The notes under the pieces: model-generated | What the model saw: only the letters and a program-made list of their open reading frames with translations | Database searches by the model: none | What the model was told of the DNA's origin: nothing | Shown: positions 1 through 8,100 of the stretch, in pieces | How positions within the stretch are numbered: the stretch's first letter is position 1 | How the letters are laid out: the number at the start of each line of letters is the position of its first letter | NCBI GenBank assembly: GCA_937894165.1 | Contig: CALCSX010000188.1 | Location: forward strand, 1-10,275 | Direction: 5' to 3' | Source of the DNA: an uncultured Saprospiraceae bacterium | GTDB lineage: Bacteria > Bacteroidota > Bacteroidia > Chitinophagales > Saprospiraceae | Length of the DNA: 10,275 bases | Program-made: the position numbers and the translations under genes

Positions 1-1
1 A

Positions 2-511
2 GATATTGGACTGTATTGGCGAAGTGCTCTAAAATATTATATGGTTTTACTGTCTTTCCTTCTGGCTATTTTATGTATTTCAGCGTCTCATTTCTTCCCA
101 TTTGACAGTTCCTTTTCCAATAAAATATCATCCCTATATATGGTTTTTATAATCCTTGCTTTCTATTTTATATTAGGCTATGGAAAATCTACAGAGAGTG
201 AAAATGTAGAGCGGTCTTTATATCAACAAGTTACAGGTTTGAATGCATTGCCTAGTTATTTGAATAGTTCTGCAGCAGAAACTTTAAGAGATAGCATTTT
301 AACTAGTTTGAAAGGACATTTACGAACTATGCAGATGGAATGGATCGAGCTTATAAAAATGGAAAAGTATGAGCAGTCTCTAGTTCCAAATCTTTTTGCT
401 GCTATGGGTTACCATACAAGAGTAGAACCTACTGATGAAAATTTTGCATTGTACTATAAATTAAAATCTGAATATATGACTCAGGTAGGATTTAGTCCCA
501 AATTTAAATAA
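2..511 (+). CDS. Hypothetical membrane protein, probably 5'-truncated by the window edge
   Basis: I do not recognise the family. The first in-frame ATG is at 41, but the frame is open back to base 2 (upstream residues DIGLYWRSALKYY), and there is no purine-rich ribosome site before 41, so the true start is probably outside the window. Counted from the ATG, residues 1-20 and 30-47 are two hydrophobic membrane segments separated by a short loop. Residues 48-156 form a polar, probably helical soluble tail with no obvious catalytic motif. The basic residues just before the first segment (Arg, Lys) suit a membrane anchor with the N terminus inside. It lies 55 bases before another small membrane protein in the same direction, so the two could be co-transcribed. 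Both are more AT-rich than the operon downstream. That this is a real gene is fairly sure; its function is unknown. Confidence 0.6.
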   Translation, partial: DIGLYWRSALKYYMVLLSFLLAILCISASHFFPFDSSFSNKISSLYMVFIILAFYFILGYGKSTESENVERSLYQQVTGLNALPSYLNSSAAETLRDSILTSLKGHLRTMQMEWIELIKMEKYEQSLVPNLFAAMGYHTRVEPTDENFALYYKLKSEYMTQVGFSPKFK

Positions 512-566
512 ATATAAAACATCTCTTTTTCTATCTCTTTCAAACAATAATAAAGATAAGTTAAAT

Positions 567-1247
567 ATGATAACCGATCAATCTGATGAATTTAAATCTA
601 AATATTCAAATTTTACAGATGATGAACTTCACATCGAATATAAAAGATTGATAAATCTGCCTAAGACTGGAGATTCAACTTTAATACTTATCGACATGAC
701 TCACATCTTTATGGAGCTTGACAAGCGGGGACTAATCGAAAAGGAACAGGAAAAACCTACTAGAGAACAAGAGAAGGCACTTATTAAAAGATTATATGAT
801 AAGGCATTAAATCAGGTATTTGCTCTAACAGCAAAATACGCAGCCGGCTTACTTATTATATCTCTCATTCCATTAGCTTTCTTACCACGAGCCAGATCCA
901 GAAGTTCATCTAATTTGATACAAACTTTTGGTTTGGTAGGGTGGCTAATCTTTTTCATCGTAGTAGTAACAATTATTGGGTACTTAATATATCAAGACAA
1001 AAAAGTTGATGACTTATTAGATGACATGCAAGATTGTAAGAAAAACGATTTAGAAGGTACGGTGGTCAATTTGTACGGAGATAGAGGTTTGGATTTATAC
1101 AGTATGGAAGTTATGAATAAAAATTTCAAGAAAATTAAAATAAACATCAATGCTTCTCAATACAATAACATAAGAACTGGTCAAAAGCTAAAAATGGAAG
1201 TTTATCGAAATTCAAAAATTTTAGCTACGTATAGACAAGTATTTTAA
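567..1247 (+). CDS. Hypothetical two-TM membrane protein with a C-terminal beta-rich domain
   Basis: Function unknown; 226 residues. The N-terminal 85 residues are charged and helix-prone (two acidic/basic stretches around 15-30 and 57-82) with no signal peptide, so they are presumably cytoplasmic. Two membrane segments follow, at about residues 91-107 and 120-142, joined by a short basic loop rich in Arg and Ser (108-116). By the positive-inside rule that loop suggests a hairpin with both ends on one side, although the basic loop itself argues for the opposite orientation. After an acidic linker (DDLLDDMQD, 148-156), residues 160-226 alternate in a way typical of a small beta barrel, ending in strands around QKLKMEVYR and KILATYRQV. 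The ATG at 567 has only an A-rich leader (AAAGATAAG, 551-560) and no strong Shine-Dalgarno, as is usual in Bacteroidota. It follows the first gene by 55 bases. Confidence 0.7.
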   Translation: MITDQSDEFKSKYSNFTDDELHIEYKRLINLPKTGDSTLILIDMTHIFMELDKRGLIEKEQEKPTREQEKALIKRLYDKALNQVFALTAKYAAGLLIISLIPLAFLPRARSRSSSNLIQTFGLVGWLIFFIVVVTIIGYLIYQDKKVDDLLDDMQDCKKNDLEGTVVNLYGDRGLDLYSMEVMNKNFKKIKININASQYNNIRTGQKLKMEVYRNSKILATYRQVF

Positions 1248-1311
1248 TGGAAACTTGTTTAGAGAACTGATCTCATAGAATTTCAGTTCACCGGGAAAAT
1301 AAATAAATATG

Positions 1312-1334
1312 TCTCGAAAATCGAGAATTTGTTT
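1312..1334 (+). terminator. Candidate weak terminator hairpin after the two membrane-protein genes
   Basis: TCTCGA (1312-1317), a 3-base loop AAA, and TCGAGA (1321-1326) form a 6-bp stem followed by the T-rich stretch ATTTGTTT. It lies 64 bases past the stop at 1247, in the only large gap on this strand. The short stem and the interrupted T run make this a weak call. It could equally be an operator-like palindrome for the downstream operon. Confidence 0.3.
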
Positions 1335-1409
1335 GGCAAATACAGGTTTATCGCAATATTACTTAAATTACCTACTTTACAACTTATAAAACATAGAAGT
1401 TTTGCGATC

Positions 1410-1421
1410 TTTTGATCAAAA
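1410..1421. promoter_or_regulatory. Perfect 12-bp palindrome upstream of the diheme operon, possible operator
   Basis: TTTTGATCAAAA is a perfect inverted repeat ending 37 bases before the ATG at 1459, where a regulator of the three-gene operon could bind. GATC also occurs just before it, giving GATC-TTTT-GATC over 1406-1417. No clear Bacteroidota promoter (TTTG at -33 with TAnnTTTG at -7) could be placed around it. TTTG copies exist at 1328-1331 and 1332-1335 but lack a good downstream partner. The regulatory role is inferred from symmetry and position only. Confidence 0.3.
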
Positions 1422-1458
1422 TCACGATATTGCCACAGCATTTCCCAAAGCCTAGCAT

Positions 1459-2502
1459 ATGATCTTCCCAAAAATTCTCAGCCAAAATAATTTAATAATT
1501 GCCTTGATTTTTGGCATGGCTATAATCTTCGCCAATGCTTGTTCTGTTAATCAACTCTTTTCACCCACACCTGAATTAGAACCCTATTATGCCAACTATG
1601 AGGAGAAGCTTGGACACCTCCTTTTCTTTGATGTTAACCTTTCGAAAGATCGAAATATCAGTTGCTCTACTTGCCACAACCCCCAACTGGCTTTCACAGA
1701 TGGCTATCGAAAATCCTTTAACTCCCGAGCTGATGTCCTGAGCACGAATTCCCCCACACTGCTCAACCTGCATACCCGCAGTCATTTTCACTCTACAGAC
1801 TCGACGATTACTGACATAAGAATACAATTACTAAAACCTTTGTTTTCGGAAATCCCTGCCGAAATGGGCTTTATGGATCGTGAAGAGGAAGTGCTCAATT
1901 ATATCAATACAAAATATAAGAAAATTGTCAAAAAAGCACTTGATTCGAAGGAGACTTTCACAATCGATGACCTTATTTCAGCACTTGAAGCTTATGTCAT
2001 GAAATTACAATCCTATGAATCAGCCTATGACAAATATATAGAATCAAAAGATCCTTCATTTCTTTCAGAAGCTGCTTTTCAAGGGATGAAATTGTTTTTT
2101 TCGGAGCGATTGGGTTGCACAACTTGTCATGGCGGGATTAATTTTCATCAGCCCAAAGATTCAATAAATTACACTTTCAATGAATACAAAACCTGCGATA
2201 CATCCTTGTCTAAAAAAGCATTGAGAATTCCTACCTTAAGAAATGTAATGATAAGCCATCCTTACTATCACGATGGCTCGACCCATTACATCGAAGAAGT
2301 GCTTCGAAATTATGAAAGAGGACATATTGAAGATTGTGGGAGGGCACACCCCATTATTTTGGAGGAAAGACTTTCTAAACTTAAGAAATTTGCGTTAAAG
2401 AATAGTGAAAGAGCGCAATTAATTGCATTTTTTCATACTTTGACGGATACAAGCTATCTTAAGAAACCTTTTTTTATAGAACCACAATCATTTCTAAATT
2501 AG
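1459..2502 (+). CDS. Diheme MauG/cytochrome c peroxidase-family protein, exported
   Basis: A 347-residue di-heme protein of the CcpA/MauG/MbnH superfamily, whose members use two c-type hemes with peroxide or oxygen for peroxide reduction or partner-protein oxidation. Residues 11-28 are a hydrophobic export signal ending ...FANAC; Cys28 may be lipidated, though the lipobox is poor. Heme sites are CSTCH (69-73) and CTTCH (220-224). Other family marks are LLFFD (54-58), AFTDG (78-82), SPTLLN (98-103), PAEMG (133-137, the usual NPVEMG with its catalytic Glu), PTLRNV and PYYHDGS (His271). Tyr285, in LRNYERG, sits where CcpA has its axial Met and MauG its axial Tyr. The segment that normally reads FFWDGR is FHSTDS (110-115), and the protein contains no Trp, so the usual inter-heme Trp is missing. 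An in-frame TAG at 1453-1455 makes 1459 the first possible ATG. It leads a three-gene operon. The family is sure; the substrate is unknown. Confidence 0.9.
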   Translation: MIFPKILSQNNLIIALIFGMAIIFANACSVNQLFSPTPELEPYYANYEEKLGHLLFFDVNLSKDRNISCSTCHNPQLAFTDGYRKSFNSRADVLSTNSPTLLNLHTRSHFHSTDSTITDIRIQLLKPLFSEIPAEMGFMDREEEVLNYINTKYKKIVKKALDSKETFTIDDLISALEAYVMKLQSYESAYDKYIESKDPSFLSEAAFQGMKLFFSERLGCTTCHGGINFHQPKDSINYTFNEYKTCDTSLSKKALRIPTLRNVMISHPYYHDGSTHYIEEVLRNYERGHIEDCGRAHPIILEERLSKLKKFALKNSERAQLIAFFHTLTDTSYLKKPFFIEPQSFLN

Positions 2503-2506
2503 AAAA

Positions 2507-4171
2507 ATGCACAGAATAATAATGATTTTATTGTTCGGGATGATTTATTCTCTTTCGATATTTGGACAGACCCGAATGATCGAACAACGGAAGGCGCAAA
2601 TCCAATTTGCCTTGGCTTCTCCAATGCCCGTAATACGATTGACAAATAATACTTCTTCCATTCTATTCAAAGTTCAGGAAACATTTGTCTCCGACGCTAG
2701 AATTCAGAAATATTTATTTGACGAAACGAGTGGCAACCCAATATTAAATGAAATATTTTCAATTTCTCCGGCTCGTCCTTCCGATATTCCCGCTGAACTT
2801 CAGAAAACCACGGGTCCTTTTTACAGAATTGAATTGTATAATTATGCACTCAATTCTACCATTTTGGGTTTGGTAAATCCCAATGTTGATTCTGTCTTCA
2901 ATATCGTCTTTTATGAGCAAATGCAGCCGGATTTGCCTCCATTTTTGGGTGAATTGGCGGTCGAAATAGCGATCAATGACACCACAGTGATAAAAAGTTT
3001 TGGCTACCAGCCCGATCCCAAAGGAGTTCGAATGCAGGCGACCAAAACAGCGCTCAATCGCACAAAATGCCAACGCTCACAGCATCTTTGCTTAGCTCCG
3101 ACCTTTGTACAGGATGACAAAGCATTATGGGTGATTGTTGATTTGCATGAATTGAAAGTGGCGGGGGTAAAATGGACAGCGGTGGGCACGACAGGGATGG
3201 CGATTACTGAAAGAACCGTTCAAAATGATAAGTTGATGTCCTGTTATTGCGATGTAGAAAATAATATGGAGCAGGGTGACTGGAAATTTAGTTTTTCACT
3301 TTCCCGATCCGATGGTTTGGTGGTGAAAAATATTCATTTTCAGGATAAATTATTTTTTAGAAATGTGAAAACTGTCGATTGGCATGTAAGTTATTCACAG
3401 ACGGAGGGTTTTGGCTATAGCGATGCGATTGGCTGTCCGGAGTACAGTAGCGCAGCTGTTCTGGCTATTGAAGCACCTTACGTCGAATTTTTATTGGAAG
3501 GGCAGGATACTATTGGTTTTGCTGTGATCCAGGAATATTTTAGTGAGGGCTGGCCGACGCCTTGCAGCTATAATTATAAGCAGAAGTTTGAGTTTTATAA
3601 TGATGGTAGTTTTCGCCCGGTGATCGGGTCATTGGGCAGGGGATGTGGGAATGATGCGACTTATAGACCGGTGACGAGAATTGCATTTGCCGGGAAGGAA
3701 AATAAGGTACAAACTTTTAAGAACGGGGCTTTTGAAACCAGACCGACAGAGTTTTGGGCACATGAAAATAGAGATTTGGAATATTTTGAAGATGATTTTG
3801 TTCTTAAGTTTCAGGAAAATGTAGGGGGATTCAAAGTTCAAGCTAATCGAGGCCAGTTTAGCGATGGCGGGAGGGGCGATAATGCCTATTATTACATTAC
3901 GCGATACGATTCAGGGAAAAATGAAGGGGAGACAGATTTGCCTACGCTAGGACCATGTTGCAATACTGATTATCGACAGGGTCCGGAAAAATTTATCGAT
4001 AATGAAAGTATTGAAAATCAGTCACTAGTCCTTTGGTATGTTCCGGAATTGAAAAATGACAATAGGGAAGGTTTAGAGTACTGCTGGGCAGAGTCTGTTG
4101 TCGAGAATGGCGTTTATGTTCCTAAAGTGTACCCATGTTTTTCAGGACCCAAATTAATTCCCTTCAAATGA
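2507..4171 (+). CDS. Secreted copper amine oxidase-like protein with degenerate copper site
   Basis: 554 residues with a Sec signal peptide (1-21, MHRIIMILLFGMIY...IFGQ). The C-terminal half reads like the catalytic beta-sandwich of copper amine oxidases. SYNYKQKFEFYNDGS (354-368) lines up with the NY[DE]Y...F..DG segment in which the first Tyr becomes topaquinone; here that is Tyr355, and Asn before it is replaced by Ser. WKFSFSLSRSDGL (259-271) matches the W.F..R.G.vL strand, YYYITRY (461-467) the WVTRY segment, and LVLWYVPEL (507-515) the divW strand. The copper ligands are not there: no HxH follows Tyr355 (the equivalent stretch is TYRPVTRIAF, 385-394), and the third His position reads Asn or Asp (517-518). 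Eleven Cys, including the adjacent pair 484-485, suggest a disulfide-rich exported protein. It starts 4 bases after the diheme gene and overlaps the next gene by ATGA. No T9SS tail is present. The homology is judged by eye; a beta-sandwich protein of another family remains possible. Confidence 0.5.
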   Translation: MHRIIMILLFGMIYSLSIFGQTRMIEQRKAQIQFALASPMPVIRLTNNTSSILFKVQETFVSDARIQKYLFDETSGNPILNEIFSISPARPSDIPAELQKTTGPFYRIELYNYALNSTILGLVNPNVDSVFNIVFYEQMQPDLPPFLGELAVEIAINDTTVIKSFGYQPDPKGVRMQATKTALNRTKCQRSQHLCLAPTFVQDDKALWVIVDLHELKVAGVKWTAVGTTGMAITERTVQNDKLMSCYCDVENNMEQGDWKFSFSLSRSDGLVVKNIHFQDKLFFRNVKTVDWHVSYSQTEGFGYSDAIGCPEYSSAAVLAIEAPYVEFLLEGQDTIGFAVIQEYFSEGWPTPCSYNYKQKFEFYNDGSFRPVIGSLGRGCGNDATYRPVTRIAFAGKENKVQTFKNGAFETRPTEFWAHENRDLEYFEDDFVLKFQENVGGFKVQANRGQFSDGGRGDNAYYYITRYDSGKNEGETDLPTLGPCCNTDYRQGPEKFIDNESIENQSLVLWYVPELKNDNREGLEYCWAESVVENGVYVPKVYPCFSGPKLIPFK

Positions 4172-5058
4172 AAAACATTGCGGCAATATTACTTCTTTTC
4201 ATGGTGTCTGATCTGATAAATGCCCAGGATTGCTCTGCTTTCCCTGAATTTATGAAGAAAATGGACTTTGATGGCTACAACACTGCCTTTAGTACCAATG
4301 AAATTGATCAAGTAGGTATTGTAGCTTACGAGCTGAAAGACAGATATGACCTTCATTCAGAAAAAGTAAAGTTTTATAAAGATGAATCGTGGTCAAAAGC
4401 CGGCTATTTAGGCCCTATAGTTTATGACGAGCAAGGTAATATTTACACAGCCCCACTGCCAAAAGTTAATACATTGGACAATCCTCCCGAAGACCAAAAT
4501 ACCATTTATATCATTGATACGAACACAGGGGTTATGAAGGAATTTTACAAACTTCCTGTCGATGCTCTTCCCAATTCTCGAAACCCTTTTGGGATTATGG
4601 GGCTTCACTATGATTGTGAAAGTGGGTTGCTATTCGTTTCGACGATATCAGGTTCCTCTTCGGAGCAAGAGATTGGGAAAATATTCAGTTTGGATATAAA
4701 GAGTAAAATTTTGACCGAGATTATTTCAGACGTGGATGCCTTAGGGCTAGGAATTTTAAACCATAAAGATCAGAAGTATTTAATTTACGGAGAGGCGAGG
4801 AACAGTATCATCAGGGCAGTTCTATTAGATGATAGCAACCATGTCTCAGGAAATCAAAATGCCTTCATTGACTTGACCGGTCTCGGAATCCGGGGTGATG
4901 ATAAAGCCAGAAAATTTCAAATAAAGGAAGGGCAGCTTGATATTTATGCCGTTCCATTTATGTACAATCTTGCCGCTCCTCGTGTCAAGCAAGAGAGTGT
5001 TTATACATTTAAGTTTGCCTTGGATTCTGACAAATGGGTCTTGGTATCGATTCGCTAG
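4168..5058 (+). CDS. Secreted beta-propeller-like protein
   Basis: I choose the ATG at 4168, which overlaps the previous stop (ATGA), rather than the in-frame ATG at 4135: it gives a clean signal peptide, MKNIAAILLLFMVSDLINAQ, with likely cleavage after residue 20, and a 296-residue product. The mature part shows repeated strand-turn-strand units typical of SMP-30/NHL-type propellers: GPIVYDEQGNIYTAPL (82-97), NTIYIIDTNTGVM (111-123), MGLHYDCESGLLFVST (144-159), GKIFSLDIKSKILTEI (170-185), LGLGILNHKDQKYLIYG (192-208), QLDIYAVPF (256-264) and SVYTFKFALDSDKWVLV (277-293), consistent with five or six blades. There are two Cys (22 and 150) and no T9SS tail. Translational coupling to the amine oxidase-like gene points to a shared periplasmic or surface task. 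The fold is inferred from repeat spacing and no enzymatic motif is visible; function is unknown. Confidence 0.6.
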   Translation: MKNIAAILLLFMVSDLINAQDCSAFPEFMKKMDFDGYNTAFSTNEIDQVGIVAYELKDRYDLHSEKVKFYKDESWSKAGYLGPIVYDEQGNIYTAPLPKVNTLDNPPEDQNTIYIIDTNTGVMKEFYKLPVDALPNSRNPFGIMGLHYDCESGLLFVSTISGSSSEQEIGKIFSLDIKSKILTEIISDVDALGLGILNHKDQKYLIYGEARNSIIRAVLLDDSNHVSGNQNAFIDLTGLGIRGDDKARKFQIKEGQLDIYAVPFMYNLAAPRVKQESVYTFKFALDSDKWVLVSIR

Positions 5059-5074
5059 GATTATTTCATAGATT

Positions 5075-5125
5075 CTAAATGACAAAAGGTGTATAATCAT
5101 TCAGATCATACACCTTTTGTCTTAG
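5075..5125. terminator. Strong inverted repeat, probable bidirectional terminator
   Basis: GACAAAAGGTGTAT (5081-5094) pairs perfectly over 14 bp with ATACACCTTTTGTC (5108-5121) around a 13-base loop. CTAA (5075-5078) and TTAG (5122-5125) add four more pairs after a two-base bulge. It lies 17 bases past the propeller gene's stop and 15 bases past the end of the minus-strand adhesin gene, between two converging units. AAAAGG and CCTTTT inside the arms, with the AT-rich sequence outside, let it work for both strands. Confidence 0.8.
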
Positions 5126-5139
5126 TAATTTTATAACTT

Positions 5140-8100
5140 CTATCTTATTACAATCATCTTTTTGACTTCTTGATAATTTTCAGTAGAAATAGTGTAGTAG
5201 AAAATTCCTGCATTTCCTAAGTCTGAAGCTGAAAGGAAAATCGAATTCCAACCACCAGGATACACACCTTCTATCACTTTAACAACCTGTCCTGAACCAG
5301 AAGTAACTTCTATCTTCACTTTTTCCTGCATAGGCAAAAGGAAATTGATCTTGGTATCATTTCTAAATGGATTTGGTTCATTCTGAAGTAAATCGTAGCC
5401 TTGGACTATATTGTTTTTGTCCGAAACAAATTTAAGCGCCATTTTACGTGTGTCAAGTTCGCCATTATAACATTCAGACACAGGATTCTTCTGTGATTCA
5501 GATAATCGAACAGCATTTTTAAGTTCTAAATCTTCTAAAGCTCTCACTTTAATGGTTAATAAGTTGTCGACTCTATTGGAATTACCATGCCAGCTAACCG
5601 TGACCAAACCTTCCTCTCTGAAAATTCCAAAATTATGCTCACTCATTCCTAAATCCTGATTGTCAACATCCAAGATCTCCAAATTGTCTGTCAATAAAAC
5701 GGATAATTGGTAGCCATCCAAGTACCTAGTCGCTTCCAAATTCAATTGGATGCTTGCTATCTCCCCTCTCATCAGCTTATTATTTCGGATGGTGATATTT
5801 TCAGTTCCTGCTACAGAACGATCTTCAGTTACTCCTAGATCAAAGCTTGCATTACTATTGATATCACCGATTTTAACGGCGACAAAATCATTGTCATTCA
5901 AGTGCTGTTCACTGCTAATATTGATAAATCTGGCATATGCCTCTCCTTCAGGGAAAGCTGTAGTAAATTGATAATTCTTGTCAATGAATTTCCAACTTAG
6001 ACCTGCATTTTTTCCAGTAAAGCCTGATCTTTTTAATAGAATCAACTGCCTTAATTCCATGATGTCCAGGGCATTGATCTTGCCGTCCCCATTTACATCA
6101 GCCGCAATTCTTTCATAAGGATTTTCGATTCTGTTTTGACCCAATATATGTCTCTGGATTAAAACAATATCTAGCGTTGTCAATCCGTTCATCGGGTTGT
6201 CATTTCTTGCCGGGCTAATGTCGTAAGGCAAATTCTCGACAGTCATCTCAGGAATTCGAAGGCTGTATTTCGAGTCCGAATTGAAGTACAACTTAAATCC
6301 GTTGATAGTGAGTTCATCAGAACCAGCCAGGATTTCACCGTGGGCGGATTCGATGTGACCTCTGATTACTATTGAACCAGTGTCATTACATGCGCCGTCA
6401 TTATCTTGCAGTTGAACTCTTACAGTACAAATATCAAAATTCCCGGAGGCATCGGTCACAAACACAGGGAGCGTGATAATACTTTCTAATGTTTCTGCAT
6501 TATAATTATCTGAATAGTCATTACAATCAAAGACTCTAACTTCCAAGGCTCCGGCTTCACCAAAAGGAGCATTAAATGTATATTTCAAATCTCCCGCACA
6601 GTTGTCAAATGAAGCAACATCGAAGATACTTGCATTTAAGCTTATCATACCGGCACTTGGCATAAGAACCGCAATGATCTCGTCTGTACAAATTGGCGAT
6701 GGCTTTTTGTCATCTCTCACTCTAAAGTCAAATTCACAAATACTAATATTGCCACATCTATCATCTAAAGTCCATCTAATTCTGTGTACGACATTCTGAA
6801 ATTCAGCCCCAAAGTTGCCAAAGTTAAAGCCAAACTGTCCCAACGCGTTGACATTTCCATCACCACTAACTATAGTTGCTGTCGGAACAAAGCTATTCGC
6901 TCCACTTCCCAATGTCAACTGATAAGTGTAAGTGATATTTTGCAACTTAGAGCAATCATCACTAGCTTCTAAAGCAAAGCTCAGAACAGGAGTACAATTC
7001 TCAGAAGTATGTGCTACCGTAATCAAGCCTGTTGGGCAGCCCACTGTAACTGATTCATCGTCAACAATTCCTGCATTCGTCAAACTCACTGTTATCTCCT
7101 CAAAGACAGCCGGCGCAGAATCCAATACCCTTATCACCTGTTTGTACATCCATTGTCGGTACGTTCCGGTCTCGGGATCGATTTGACACCAGTCGATTAT
7201 TTTCCAATGTCTGATAATTTTAATACAACCGCCCTCTAATTCAAATTCCCAATCATCGTAGCCTACGCCCGGTATGGAACAAGCTACAGGTCTTAGGAAT
7301 GGCATTGATCTTGGTCTGGTACTTTCCCCTAATTCTGCGAAGTCAGAGAATATACTTTCTGTTTCATTATATCTCTCCTTCAATGATTGAATATCATATG
7401 CTTCATCGCAAGAAGGCAAATCTAAATCTATCGGCCATACGATATCATCAATCCGATTATGACCGCCACCCGGTTGCACATCTAATATTCTGAAAGGAGT
7501 CTCATTAATTACAAATATTTCCTGAGTCACTGTTCTGGTATTTGCACCTGTTCCGGCACTGAATGTTCGTCTCACTCTGTTTTGTAGATCTGTTATGCCA
7601 CATTCAGTCAAACTAGCTGTAACGTTTACTCTAAGTTCCTCTTCACAAAGCGAACTTAAATCCGCCCATCCGAAACCATTTGCTAGACTCAACTCTCTGT
7701 CAGAAAGCACTTCAATCAATTCCTCAATACTTTCCACATCTCTACAATCTATAACAACATCGTCAGGACCAGTCAAAACAGGTGGTATTTTCGATTCCAC
7801 CTCTACATTGACCATACAATAATTGACATTTCCATAAATATCTCTAACCCTCAAAACCACCATAATAGGGTCATCTGACGCTAAATCTTCACAACAGAGG
7901 TCAATATAATCTCTCCAGAAAGGCGCATTGGGACTCAAAGGATTGAAAACTGAACCTAAAGGCGGATTTTCAGAGGTATTATGCGTTTGACCACAAACTG
8001 TGATGGTAGTATTGCTCATGCGCATCACCTTAAAGTCAAATATTTCGCAGTTATCATAGGAACCATTGTCAAAAGAATTTGCGAAAACTCGAGCAAAAGC

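Noticed and set aside
1264..1289. GAACTGA/TCAGTTC 7-bp hairpin just after the second gene, as a terminator
   Set aside because: It has a 12-base loop and no T run after the stem, so it is weaker than the hairpin at 1312-1334; it may be chance.
1328..1364. Bacteroidota-type promoter using TTTG at 1328 or 1332
   Set aside because: The sequence about 20 bases on (TATTACTT) matches TAnnTTTG too poorly to call.
1283..1471. 62-residue minus-strand reading frame in the intergenic region
   Set aside because: It overlaps the start of the diheme gene, has no recognisable motif or ribosome site, and the region looks like a promoter/leader.
4135..4167. Upstream in-frame ATG as start of the propeller gene
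   Set aside because: It would add 11 polar residues (MFFRTQINSLQ) before a clean signal peptide; the ATGA-overlap start at 4168 is better.
2507..4171. The gene after the diheme enzyme as an MbnP-type partner, known to pair with MbnH
   Set aside because: The protein is much longer than MbnP and its visible motifs look like the amine oxidase beta-sandwich instead.
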